A stretch of 33,273 nt of DNA from Microcaldota archaeon (lineage in GTDB: Archaea; Micrarchaeota; Micrarchaeia; Anstonellales; Anstonellaceae): assembly GCA_021813025.1 (NCBI GenBank), contig JAKAME010000006.1, positions 1-33,273 of the forward strand, given 5' to 3'. Position numbers and translations under genes: made by a program. Below, in pieces: positions 1 to 9,558 of this stretch; within the stretch, counting starts at the first letter, position 1, and each line of letters starts with the position of its first letter. The notes under the pieces are model-generated. The model had not been told where the DNA came from, ran no database searches, and was given only the letters and a program-made list of their open reading frames with translations.

Positions 1-1
1 T

Positions 2-1288
2 GGAGCGGGTGGACCAGAAAGCCTGGGTCTGGCGCTTGTCGTATATGGAATCCGCGGCCTCCCGCTCGGCCTGCGCAAGAGCGAGGGCGTCGTTGGCTGC
101 CGCGAGGCGCGAGTTGTAGGTGCCAAAAGACGTCCATGCGCCCTCGTCGAATGAGAGGCCGGCAGCCACAGTCCTTGTTGGGAGTGGCCGGCTGGCCGAC
201 CAGCCTGCAGCGTCCAGCGCGTTCATCCGCGTAGCGGCCTGGTCTGCCTGCACTTTGGCGTCCGACTCCGCCGCGGCGCGCTCGGCCTCAAGCCGCATGT
301 ATGCATAGGAGAGGCTGGAGCGGAAATAGGCTGCCTGCGCAATTAGGGTGCGCTCGCCATCGGAAGCCAGGTCGTTGAACACGGCGGACGGCGAGCCGCT
401 GTCGTTGAAAGGCAGGGGGTCGGCAGGGGCGTCGCAGAGGGCCTGCACGCGCGAGAGCACCCGATAAGCCCGCGCATACGCAAGCGCCGGGCGGTTGGAC
501 AGGTCGCCCTCGGGCAGGCGCAGGGAGGAGTCGCGCGAATAGCGGGAGGCGTCGGAGACGAAGGCGTTCCATTCGTCCAGCGCGGGCTTGGCTGAGCCTG
601 CATAAATAGAGTCCGCCCCGCCGGCAAACGAGAGGTTGTCCGCCTGCCCCTGCGCATCTGCGAATGCTGCATCAGCCGCAATTGAGGCGGAGGAGAGGGC
701 CGAGGTGGATGCTTGCATGGCCGCGTCCCATTTGGGAGGATAGTCGAAGAGGGGGCCGAGCAGCGAGGAGATGAGGCTGGTGAAGATGTCATGGGTGATG
801 TCGATGACGCAGAGTGGGGAAGAGCCGATGAGAAGGGTGGAGGCGAGGCAGGAGGAGAGCTTCTGTCTTGTGATGTCAAGGCTCAGGGATGCCTGGTTTG
901 AGGAGGCTGCTGCATAGGCCTGCCGCGCAGCGCTCGCCTGCTCGCGCGCATTCTTGAGATTGGCCGATGCGTCTGGGGAGAATGGAATGATGGATGCTGC
1001 GCGCGTCGGCGCGCCGGGAGCCCATGAGCCTATTTCAAGGTTGTCCAGCGCCTGTATTGAGGCCATGCTGTAAAGGCGTGGCGAGCGCACCACAATCCAC
1101 GAGGTGTTCCAATAGGTGGAGGTCCAGAAAGGGGGGCAGGAAATGGCGAGGGGCGCGGACTGCAGCGAGGGCGTCTGGTATATTGAGCCGTTGGGGAGCA
1201 GGAATTGGGAGGCTGAAGGGAGAAGGGGCAGAGAGAGCAGGAGGATGAACATGAAAGAGGCAGAGGAGAAGAAGCGGCATCCCACCAT
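2..1288 (-). CDS. Secreted/membrane protein, 3' part truncated by window edge; Ala/Ser-rich helical repeats
   Basis: Open frame from ATG at 1288 to the left edge without stop (429 codons), not in ORF track because it has no stop in the window. Starts MVGCRFFSSASFMFILLLSLPLLPSASQFLLPNGSIYQTPSLQS (signal peptide). Listed ORFs 288-572, 343-879 and 1035-1280 are other frames of the same DNA. Confidence 0.75.
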   Translation of the reverse strand, partial: MVGCRFFSSASFMFILLLSLPLLPSASQFLLPNGSIYQTPSLQSAPLAISCPPFWTSTYWNTSWIVVRSPRLYSMASIQALDNLEIGSWAPGAPTRAASIIPFSPDASANLKNAREQASAARQAYAAASSNQASLSLDITRQKLSSCLASTLLIGSSPLCVIDITHDIFTSLISSLLGPLFDYPPKWDAAMQASTSALSSASIAADAAFADAQGQADNLSFAGGADSIYAGSAKPALDEWNAFVSDASRYSRDSSLRLPEGDLSNRPALAYARAYRVLSRVQALCDAPADPLPFNDSGSPSAVFNDLASDGERTLIAQAAYFRSSLSYAYMRLEAERAAAESDAKVQADQAATRMNALDAAGWSASRPLPTRTVAAGLSFDEGAWTSFGTYNSRLAAANDALALAQAEREAADSIYDKRQTQAFWSTRS

Positions 1289-1412
1289 ATGGGCAGGTAA
1301 TGGAGGCGGGGAATAAAAAACTAACAGATGAATCTTCTTCTGAAAATGTAAAGCTAAACTATGGCCTAGTACTATTAGGAGTTTTTAAGTCCAAGTAGCC
1401 CACTAAGGATGA

Positions 1413-3518
1413 TTAGGAATTCCCGATATCAAATTGTAATACCAGCCTATCTGGGTCCAAGCTGAATACAATCTGGCGATCTTTTTCAGCAAGCTCATTA
1501 TTTCTCCGGAGTGAATGGACAAGACTGCGACAATGGTAAAGTTCAGGATTTTTCGGGTCTATTGATATGGCATATGACAGAGAATCGAGGGCACGTTTGG
1601 CTTTGTCAGAAGTGGTCATCTCTTCAAATTTCAAAGCCAGAATTTCACTTAACGCATCTTTTGCTAGAATAGCCAATTCCTTGAATTTCGGATTTTCGGA
1701 AGCAAATGCAAAGATATTATCTTCGTGACTCTCCATATTGAACAGAGTAGCCATACCCTTCCAGAATAATTCATTGGCAGTTTGTTCATCCATATTCACT
1801 CTCTGTCCGATTCCCTTGAAATCTGGGGGAGGCGTGAAAAGACCGCCTAAAGGCATTGTTGTTTTACAAATGAAGAAGTTATAGTCGTCCACACGGAATG
1901 TAAGAATATTGGCTTCAGAATCAAAGGAAACATCTCGGTATCCCCCACCGTAAACATTCTTGGTAGTTTCTTCCAATGTTGGGTAGTGACTCAGCGATGA
2001 CAAAAAGGCGATTGTTAGGAATGCTTGATCGGATGCACTTGGACAGCGACATAATTTGATGCGCGATTCGTACATTGATTTTAAAGCAGGGCTGAGGCTG
2101 TTGGATATCGTGTCAAGTATCTCTTGGGCCTTATCGAGTTGTTTGGCGCGGATGCAGGCGTCGAACATGTGGATAGGTAATTGGATAGGCACCGGGGCCT
2201 CATGGAACATTGTCTGGGCTTCAAATAATTTTTCAAGAATTTTTCCATGGCCAAGGGCTTTCAAGTCACGGTTGTCGCGGACGTAATCCTCGAAGCGTTC
2301 AACGAACTCTTCATCAGATAGCAAGCTGTAGTTGAGAATGGTCGAAAACATTATCTCCCGGTTGTAAAAATCAGTTCCAAGCTGCGGGTCGATATCGGCC
2401 AGTTTGGAGTTGCCCCCTTTTTCCATCGAGCGTATTTTCTCAACGACTTTTTTCTCCTCAATGGAAGCCGTCGGGTCTTTTGACAGTTTTATATTCAAAA
2501 GAAAGTCCGTTTGCACGCGATATGCTTTCATAAAAACGCGTTTGGCATCCTCTTGCCGCCCCTCAGACAAGTAAGCAAGGCCAAGGTGGAAATAGCCCAT
2601 CGGATTGTCGCATGATATCTGCAATAGGCGCAGGGAGGCGAGCTTCAGGCTCTTGTAGTCCCCTGATTTTCGCAGGTCGGGCAGGATGGCAATGAGCGAT
2701 GCGGGCGTCAAAATCTTGTAGAAGGAAGCAGGTGGGTAATCGCCTATCGACATGTCCAGCCCAACCATGCCCTCCGCCACAAGAAGGTTATTTACTGCAA
2801 GCGGCTCCCCCATCCGGGCGGCCTGCTTCAGGAAGCCGACTCCGTCCTTTTGAAGGTCGTTCGACATAATCGTTCCCGTATTGGTCAAATAGGCAGCGAT
2901 GAGGGACTCATCCGTCATCGGCACCATCACGCTGTGCTGGGCGCCAAAAACGTGCTGCGTAAAATCAATGAGGATGAGGCTCCACTCCCTGTCCGGCTGT
3001 ATCCCCGAAAGATTCAGGATCATTTTCTCGAATTCGCCATCCGCCTCAAAACGACGATGACGGAGTTTGCCCGGCACCTCTGTGCTTTCGAGAATGATGC
3101 CTCCGCACGCATGGAAGTCCCGCTGGGCCGGGACGCGGTACACCAGACATCCGATTGAAGCGGAATAATCCGTGTTGAGCCCCGCCTGGTTGCATATGGA
3201 CAGGAACAGAAATGTCTCGTCCAGGCAGCAAGCGAGCTTTTGGGTATACACTTCCGTTGCGGTGAACGCCTTTCCTTTTTCCCGGACGCAGTATTTTATG
3301 CCGTGTCGGCCGTCTATTTCAATATCATGGAGCAAATTCTCCAACGCCGCCATCTTGTCTCGCCTGTATTCAAGCCGAAATCTCCCGGCCCTTTCCACGA
3401 TTTTTTGGTCTGCCTGAATGGGGTTGATGTTCATCCACTTCCCGGCTACGTTGACGGTTTCGAACTGCTTCGCGTACAATCCGCGGCCCGCCTGATTCGA
3501 AATTTCTTTATACCCCAT
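1413..3518 (-). CDS. Transglutaminase-like fold plus TPR-like helical C-terminus, orphan protein
   Basis: ORF 1413..3569; ATG at 3518 (MGYKEIS) overlaps the upstream gene least. Cys/His/Asp arrangement LACCLDETFLFLSICNQAGL...DFHACGGIIL...WSLILIDFTQ; C-terminal TPR-like AISIDPKNPELYHCRSLVHSLRRNNELAEKDRQIVFSLDPD. Confidence 0.6.
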   Translation of the reverse strand: MGYKEISNQAGRGLYAKQFETVNVAGKWMNINPIQADQKIVERAGRFRLEYRRDKMAALENLLHDIEIDGRHGIKYCVREKGKAFTATEVYTQKLACCLDETFLFLSICNQAGLNTDYSASIGCLVYRVPAQRDFHACGGIILESTEVPGKLRHRRFEADGEFEKMILNLSGIQPDREWSLILIDFTQHVFGAQHSVMVPMTDESLIAAYLTNTGTIMSNDLQKDGVGFLKQAARMGEPLAVNNLLVAEGMVGLDMSIGDYPPASFYKILTPASLIAILPDLRKSGDYKSLKLASLRLLQISCDNPMGYFHLGLAYLSEGRQEDAKRVFMKAYRVQTDFLLNIKLSKDPTASIEEKKVVEKIRSMEKGGNSKLADIDPQLGTDFYNREIMFSTILNYSLLSDEEFVERFEDYVRDNRDLKALGHGKILEKLFEAQTMFHEAPVPIQLPIHMFDACIRAKQLDKAQEILDTISNSLSPALKSMYESRIKLCRCPSASDQAFLTIAFLSSLSHYPTLEETTKNVYGGGYRDVSFDSEANILTFRVDDYNFFICKTTMPLGGLFTPPPDFKGIGQRVNMDEQTANELFWKGMATLFNMESHEDNIFAFASENPKFKELAILAKDALSEILALKFEEMTTSDKAKRALDSLSYAISIDPKNPELYHCRSLVHSLRRNNELAEKDRQIVFSLDPDRLVLQFDIGNS

Positions 3519-6366
3519 TTTTCGACACCTTTTCAACGAAAGCTTCCAAATTTTCAGCAATCTGTCCACTATCCGCCCTCTTCGGGCTCAGGGAGCCATC
3601 CTCATTTTTCACGTATCCAAAGTCAAAGTTCTTGTAAAACTCGAAGGACAGGTATTTCTGGGCGTTCTGGACGAGTTCATTCGCGTCTCCTGAATACTTC
3701 TGGAACCTTGGTTGCGCGGCCTCTGAAATGAGCAATAGCGAGGTTGCGAGAACCTCCTGAACTGTCGGGTCTGATATGTTCAGGTGGGCCAGCAATTCAA
3801 CCGAACCCCGCATGGCAAGGTCCGTGAACGCGAGCGTGCGCGGAATGGAGGCGAATCGAGACTCATCCATGAATTTGAGTATTACGGCGGACATTTGCGC
3901 CGAGTGTTTCCAATCAAATGCATCGTGGAGCGTCAGGTTTTCCGCGGCTGCATGTTTTTCGACATAGCGGTAGGCACTCTCAAATCTGGGAACCAGTTCG
4001 AGTGGCCGGGCCGGGGAGCAAGAGACGAGTTCGTTATTGTCCCTGAGGAGCTGCAGCGTCAAGTCCCACATGTCCGGCTGGACTTCATGGGCCTTCTGAT
4101 AATTCATGGAGGCAGTATGAATCATTCTCGTGATTTCATCCGGTGCGGACCGAACGGGATACTTCTTCCGCATGGAAACGAAAGAATCCGCGATTTTGGC
4201 CGTCAAGCCCAGATGGTAATATGAATAACGCGTGTTCTGTCTCAGCGAGCTTAGTTCGGCCTCGGTCGTCAAACAGCGTTCGGAGAGATAGATGACCAAA
4301 TCATCCAACGACTGGGGCTTTGACCCAGAGTCCAGCGGCTGGACGGCGAACTTCAGCTGCTGGGCCATGTCCCCCCCTGTCTTTTCCGGGGCAAATTCGC
4401 CGTCTCCTTGGGGGGTCGTCTTCCGCTTCTTCTGCTTGGCATAATCCAAGGCGTGCTCCACGTACTCCGGTTTCAATATTACTCCAATGGCAAAAGACGG
4501 CTTTTTGCCAGTATACTCGGGAATGCCATCCTGAAGGTCACGCATCGGCGAAGCAGTCATTTGGGTTGCAGGCACAACCTGCCCATTCATGCGGCATATG
4601 ATGCCGGCCTGGGAACTCGCGTAGAAGTGGTCTCCGTATATCCGCTCAAGCGCTTCGTGGATTTCGGCCAGGGTCTGCACATGGAATTCTTTTGAACAGT
4701 AGGGCAATGCCGTCTCATCCGAGACGACGAGCTCGTGGAGTGTCACTCGAATCTGCTCCGGGACTTGCTCGGAGAATTTGGACGCGTATGTTTCAAATAT
4801 GTCATTCGCGCGCGTCTCGAAATTCTGGTAGTTTTCGAAGCTTTCAATCAGCAGGCTGGTCGATATCTCATTGGCGTTTGGGATATGCTGCCGCTGCTCG
4901 TAAACGGCATTATATCCCTCTCCGATGGTATCGAAAATCTGTTCCAATGTGGCCAATTTTCCATCGTTCTTGCTTGCGTAATTCACAATGGAGGATTCGA
5001 GCAAATGTGCTGTCTGTTCATCTATTTCAGAACCAAACTTCAATGAAATTTCAGATGCGAGGCTTTCTGCAGTTTGAATATTTGGGGATTTCTCTATTCC
5101 AGTTGACAATGGAGTATTTTTTAGGGACTCTGAGAAATTCGCCGTAGCTTGCGCGAAAATCTGCTTTTGCACTTCGCTTATGGGCAGATTATTTTTGTCA
5201 AGAGCAGATTTTAGAGTATTGATAACCTCATAAGCGTTCGGTTTTTTGGAGTACTTGAAGTAATAGCACATGCACACTTGAGCGACAAGCCTTTCGATGT
5301 ATTCCGGCTCGACATGCGACAGGGCTTCCCTGGCTTCCCGCATGGTGTAGCTAGAAAAGCCGGGCTTGCTCTTCATTTCAGTGATTTTGGCGTCTGTCGC
5401 TTCAGCCTTTTTGTTATCTTCCTTTAGCTCGGGGGGTTCGGTCTTTGAGGGATGCATGGATTCGGAAGGTTCAGACTCGTTCTCCTTCTGCTTGCTGATT
5501 TTCAGTTTAACCTGTTTGACATGATTGATGAAGTTCTCATAAGCTTCTGAAGATTGAGGAGGCTTTGGCTTTTGGTCTGGTTCGGCTGGCATGGTCTTTT
5601 GGCCTAACTCGAAGATTCGCTCGATATCTGATTCGGATACCCCTTTCGAGTGGAGTATCCGAACAACTGCCTTGTCATCTCGAGAGACGTATGCATCGAG
5701 GATATCTTTCTCGTCGATTCCGAGCTCATAGACTAAGTTCTTGAACGAGTCTAATGCGTTTTGATAAGATGCTACGAACGTGGCCCTATCGAACCTATCC
5801 ATGGCCTTTTGTGTAATCCACTCGGTTGCAGCCTCATTCAACCATTCGTTATTGAAGGAACCGAAATTATGACATAGCTCATGATAAACTGTAGAGGCGA
5901 TGAGATCCCCACGTTTAAGACTAGAGTTCTTTGGAAATTTTCTAAATTCGAGATCGACATTGACCAGATCGACCACAGAGATTGGATAATCTGAAGGAGT
6001 GAAACCCAAAACGCACTTTTCGATGACCAGGTTTCGGGCCATTCCTTCATTGTCATCGCATTCTTGACTGATTTTAGACTTTGAAAACCCATTTTTTGCG
6101 CCAACCTGACGGATACTTTCAGCAAGGAAACGAAACACCTCGTCGTGGGTGCCGCAAATTCGAAACACAATATCGCTGCTCTGCAGGCGCGGTGCATTTC
6201 CCAGACAAGTCTCCATGAACTTTTTCAGATTGTTGAAAACTAGTTCTTTGATTTTAGCATTTTGGGCTTCGGTTGGGCTCTCGGTTATGGTCTTCTGCTG
6301 GGAGAATTTATCGGGCCGCACTGAATCGCCTTGGGCGGCGAAAAATAACCTCTGAACCGGGCTCAT
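3508..6366 (-). CDS. Large orphan protein with gluzincin-type HEXXH metallopeptidase motif
   Basis: 952 aa ORF; STVYHELCHNFGSFNNEWLNEAATEWITQKAMDRF (HELCH plus downstream NEAATEW); charged linker then helical C-terminal region. Confidence 0.7.
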   Translation of the reverse strand: MSPVQRLFFAAQGDSVRPDKFSQQKTITESPTEAQNAKIKELVFNNLKKFMETCLGNAPRLQSSDIVFRICGTHDEVFRFLAESIRQVGAKNGFSKSKISQECDDNEGMARNLVIEKCVLGFTPSDYPISVVDLVNVDLEFRKFPKNSSLKRGDLIASTVYHELCHNFGSFNNEWLNEAATEWITQKAMDRFDRATFVASYQNALDSFKNLVYELGIDEKDILDAYVSRDDKAVVRILHSKGVSESDIERIFELGQKTMPAEPDQKPKPPQSSEAYENFINHVKQVKLKISKQKENESEPSESMHPSKTEPPELKEDNKKAEATDAKITEMKSKPGFSSYTMREAREALSHVEPEYIERLVAQVCMCYYFKYSKKPNAYEVINTLKSALDKNNLPISEVQKQIFAQATANFSESLKNTPLSTGIEKSPNIQTAESLASEISLKFGSEIDEQTAHLLESSIVNYASKNDGKLATLEQIFDTIGEGYNAVYEQRQHIPNANEISTSLLIESFENYQNFETRANDIFETYASKFSEQVPEQIRVTLHELVVSDETALPYCSKEFHVQTLAEIHEALERIYGDHFYASSQAGIICRMNGQVVPATQMTASPMRDLQDGIPEYTGKKPSFAIGVILKPEYVEHALDYAKQKKRKTTPQGDGEFAPEKTGGDMAQQLKFAVQPLDSGSKPQSLDDLVIYLSERCLTTEAELSSLRQNTRYSYYHLGLTAKIADSFVSMRKKYPVRSAPDEITRMIHTASMNYQKAHEVQPDMWDLTLQLLRDNNELVSCSPARPLELVPRFESAYRYVEKHAAAENLTLHDAFDWKHSAQMSAVILKFMDESRFASIPRTLAFTDLAMRGSVELLAHLNISDPTVQEVLATSLLLISEAAQPRFQKYSGDANELVQNAQKYLSFEFYKNFDFGYVKNEDGSLSPKRADSGQIAENLEAFVEKVSKNGV

Positions 6367-7085
6367 TCTAGTTCACCAAGCCAGCCCCCTAAATAGTACC
6401 AGTAGCATATTGGGTCGTTGGGGCGTTCTTTGCCGCTAAGACGGATATACGCTTGATTGACGGCTTCAAAAAGGGCAGGAGACTCGCGGCCGGGTCTGCG
6501 CGGATTGAACAAGGCGGTATTGAAATATACGACAGTGCGAGCGATTTTCTCGGCGACATTCGTACCAGATTCCAACAGTCGTTCGACTTCATCGATAGAT
6601 TCGGCCTTTTTGATTTGCTCCTCGATTGCAGATAACTCGCAGACCAACGGCTTAATCCGTTCAAGATAATCGAGAGGGGGAGTTCGCCATCTAAGAATGC
6701 ATGTCCGTACGCGCGGCCAATTGCCAGTTAGGCGCAGATATGCCTTATCCGCGGCCCCATAGACATCCGGGAGAACCTGGTCGATAGGCTCGGGCGTCAG
6801 ATATTTTGAGTCGAACCATTCTTTGGAGGCATCCTTAATCTTTATGCGGATGGCGATATTGGCACGCAGAAGACGGTTGACTTCTTCAATTGACGCGGAA
6901 TTTTTGATTTTGTTCTCGATTATAGCCAGTTCGTCTATCAGCGGCTGAATCCGCTTGAGGCAATCGGAAGGCACCTTTTGGGGCTTTTTTTCTGAAGAAG
7001 AAGGCGGACTCGATGGTGCTTGGTCAAAGCTGTCCCATATGCTCCCGGTATCGCTTCCACTCTTAGCCCTCTCTCTCCCACGCAT
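6363..7085 (-). CDS. Orphan protein with two tandem copies of a helical domain
   Basis: ORF 6363..7124 begins at TTG; ATG at 7085 (MRGRERAKSG) is preceded by TATA-like cttataaac. Overlaps next gene by ATGA. Internal repeat described in findings. Confidence 0.6.
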   Translation of the reverse strand: MRGRERAKSGSDTGSIWDSFDQAPSSPPSSSEKKPQKVPSDCLKRIQPLIDELAIIENKIKNSASIEEVNRLLRANIAIRIKIKDASKEWFDSKYLTPEPIDQVLPDVYGAADKAYLRLTGNWPRVRTCILRWRTPPLDYLERIKPLVCELSAIEEQIKKAESIDEVERLLESGTNVAEKIARTVVYFNTALFNPRRPGRESPALFEAVNQAYIRLSGKERPNDPICYWYYLGGWLGELE

Positions 7086-7107
7086 ACCCACATTATCTTT
7101 ATTTGTG

Positions 7108-7119
7108 TTTATAAGTTTA
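7108..7119 (-). promoter_or_regulatory. Probable TATA box for 7085->6363 operon
   Basis: On - strand aaacttataaac about 25-30 nt upstream of ATG 7085; lies inside the TTG-extended ORF. Confidence 0.45.
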
Positions 7120-7287
7120 TCCAACCCCCGGAGGCCCGACTCAGCCAGTCAAAAACGAGAAACAACTGTTTTATCAGATAGGCGCAAGCGACTGGGAGCC
7201 CAAGAAGCAGGCCTGCACGACGGCAAAGACTACGCGTATAAAAACATGAGGGCCGAATCGGGCTAGCTGAAAAGTGGGAGTACTGCT

Positions 7288-9105
7288 ATGGGCTCGAATC
7301 CGAATACCTCAGGAGTAGTACTCAAGCCCCAGCTTGAGATTTCAGTCATGAACGGAAAGCAAACCTACAAGAACGGCCGTGCCAGCCTGGAGCCGGGGTC
7401 AAGCGCCGGGGACGGAATTCGGAAAATGACGCCAGCGCTTGGGCTCATGAACGAGGAGCATGGGGCGCTGGGGACTTATACGAAAGGAATAGACGGCCAA
7501 GTGCTCGAAGGGAAACCCACGGAGGATAACAAAAGAAACCCGAACCACAGGGCCGTCTTCCGTGACGGCCCGGAAGACTACCGAAGCAAAGACGAAAAAC
7601 TGGTTGGGAAAGGGCTGGAATGGGTTGCCCAAAGAGACGGCAAGAACTACATTCTGCGCGCCCGCCTGCCGGATGGCCAGATAGTTAACATCACTCCAGA
7701 GAACCTTATTCTGGATTCGGGAGAGAAGCTCCATCTTCTCCTCATCCTCAACAGCGGGGCAGGCGAGGTCTCGAAAGGGGAGAAAGCCCTGCTATTCGAG
7801 CAATTCCAGATAAACGACCAAAACGCGCAGATAGTAGACTCCAGCCTGCGCGTTCGCATACAGGATTTGGTTTTTGATGTGGAGATTGCCCCTGAATTGT
7901 TCGAATCGTTTCCAGTCACTTACAGTCCGGCGCGGATTGGCAATGAGATACGCCCAATCAGATGGGAGGCCTGGGTCCAGCCCAGACTGGTCAAGGCCCG
8001 CGAGTGGATGGAGACGCAGCAGATGGATGAGCTGAGGGCCCAGTCGGATTATATGGACGGCCTCTCGCCCCTTCTCATGGCGCTGGCGCAGGAACTTGGC
8101 TCCAAGCGGCGCGCGGACGGCCCGCATTTCCCTTTCACGCGGCAGGATGCGGGGGGCGCGGGTGGCGTGCAGGCTCGCTCTGATTCCGAAATTGATGACG
8201 GCCGGCCGCCGCAGGAAGGATGGGTGGAGGAATTTGGGCGGAAAACTCCCAAGCGGCAGGCCGGCCGCGTGCAGGACGCACAGGTTTGGGCCGATGGCAC
8301 CGGCGCAGTGGCGCATGAGATGAACCAGACCGTGCGGGCACTGGCGCTAAACGCCATCGGCGCATGGAATGAATTGTCAAATGCGCAGAAAGGGAAGAAT
8401 GACGCAAAAGCGCAGAAGACAGCCGGTGGGATGAAGACGGGGAGCGCGGCTCAAACAGACGCCGTATTTGCCAAAAGCAGCAAGCATGAGATGACGCAGG
8501 CCCAAACCTTCTCGCAGCCCGTTCCCTTGCGCAAGCTGGCCGGGCCGCTCACTGATGGAATGGCGATGAATGAGGCGGCCGTGCAGACCATGCCTTTCAG
8601 CCAGATGACAATCCAGCCCCTTGCCGAGCAGATTGCCGATGGGCCGCTGATGACTGGAGAGGGAACGCATATGATGGCGAGCGCAGAAGGCAGCATGGCT
8701 GGCGCGATGGAGGAAGAAAAATTGGCCGGCCGGCCGATTGGCGGGGAGAATTCTCATGGTTTTGAAATGAAAGAGGCCGGATGGGAAGCCGCGGGGGATG
8801 GGAAAGAAAAGGCCCCGGTCGTGCAGCTGCGCGCGCTGAAAAAAGAGAAGAAGGCGGCCGAAGTGATGCTTGCAGACGCGCAGAAGCTCCTGGTTCGGGG
8901 CCACGGCGGGAGCGCCGGGCAAAAGGATGCGAAGCAAAAAACTGCGTCAGTTGTCGCAATCGGCGCCTCCGGGCTTGCGATGAAGAAGCCCGCAAAGCCT
9001 GATGACGGGAAAAAATCGGCCAAAATAGTGAAAGCGGCCAAAGCCGGCCAGCCGATGGAAATTAAGGCTGCCGCAGGGGACAAAGAAAGGAGAGCCGCAG
9101 CTTAA
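7288..9105 (+). CDS. Hypothetical protein; N-terminal folded region, C-terminal low-complexity Ala/Lys-rich tail
   Basis: 605 aa ORF, ATG, TATA-like gcgtataaaaac about 50 nt upstream; ends AKPDDGKKSAKIVKAAKAGQPMEIKAAAGDKERRAAA. Confidence 0.6.
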   Translation: MGSNPNTSGVVLKPQLEISVMNGKQTYKNGRASLEPGSSAGDGIRKMTPALGLMNEEHGALGTYTKGIDGQVLEGKPTEDNKRNPNHRAVFRDGPEDYRSKDEKLVGKGLEWVAQRDGKNYILRARLPDGQIVNITPENLILDSGEKLHLLLILNSGAGEVSKGEKALLFEQFQINDQNAQIVDSSLRVRIQDLVFDVEIAPELFESFPVTYSPARIGNEIRPIRWEAWVQPRLVKAREWMETQQMDELRAQSDYMDGLSPLLMALAQELGSKRRADGPHFPFTRQDAGGAGGVQARSDSEIDDGRPPQEGWVEEFGRKTPKRQAGRVQDAQVWADGTGAVAHEMNQTVRALALNAIGAWNELSNAQKGKNDAKAQKTAGGMKTGSAAQTDAVFAKSSKHEMTQAQTFSQPVPLRKLAGPLTDGMAMNEAAVQTMPFSQMTIQPLAEQIADGPLMTGEGTHMMASAEGSMAGAMEEEKLAGRPIGGENSHGFEMKEAGWEAAGDGKEKAPVVQLRALKKEKKAAEVMLADAQKLLVRGHGGSAGQKDAKQKTASVVAIGASGLAMKKPAKPDDGKKSAKIVKAAKAGQPMEIKAAAGDKERRAAA

Positions 9106-9125
9106 GAAAGAAAATAATCCGATTT

Positions 9126-9449
9126 TCAGCTGCTGACAGCGCTTTTCTGCACGCTGTAGCGCACCAGCTTGGTTTCCCAGATGAATTTGCCGAAGCGGCC
9201 AGGCGAGACCTCGACAGAGACGCCTAGGCGGTTGTCGTCCAGAAACTTCCTGGCGGCCGCAACCTGCGCGTCGCTCACCTCGTCGGTGTTCTGCCACATC
9301 ACCGCCTTGTGCACGTTCACGCAGTCAGTCACAAGCCCGGCGTCAAGCTCGGAGAGGCCGATGGCCTTCAGCCGCTCGAGCACCTGCGAGCCGTTGAGCT
9401 TGTTTGGGTTTAGAAATGCCGCTTCCTCTGCCGATACCGCCATAGCCAA
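9126..9449 (-). CDS. Hypothetical protein
   Basis: 107 aa ORF, compact, convergent with the upstream gene (20 bp gap). Confidence 0.55.
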   Translation of the reverse strand: MAMAVSAEEAAFLNPNKLNGSQVLERLKAIGLSELDAGLVTDCVNVHKAVMWQNTDEVSDAQVAAARKFLDDNRLGVSVEVSPGRFGKFIWETKLVRYSVQKSAVSS

Positions 9450-9558
9450 TCACCGCATGAACTGGTCGCTGGTGGATGAGAGAATCAAAAAATTAAAAAA
9501 GGGCGGAGTCGGCCGGGGCCGGCAAGCCCCGAAGCGGGCCGGCTCTTCTTTCCCCCCG

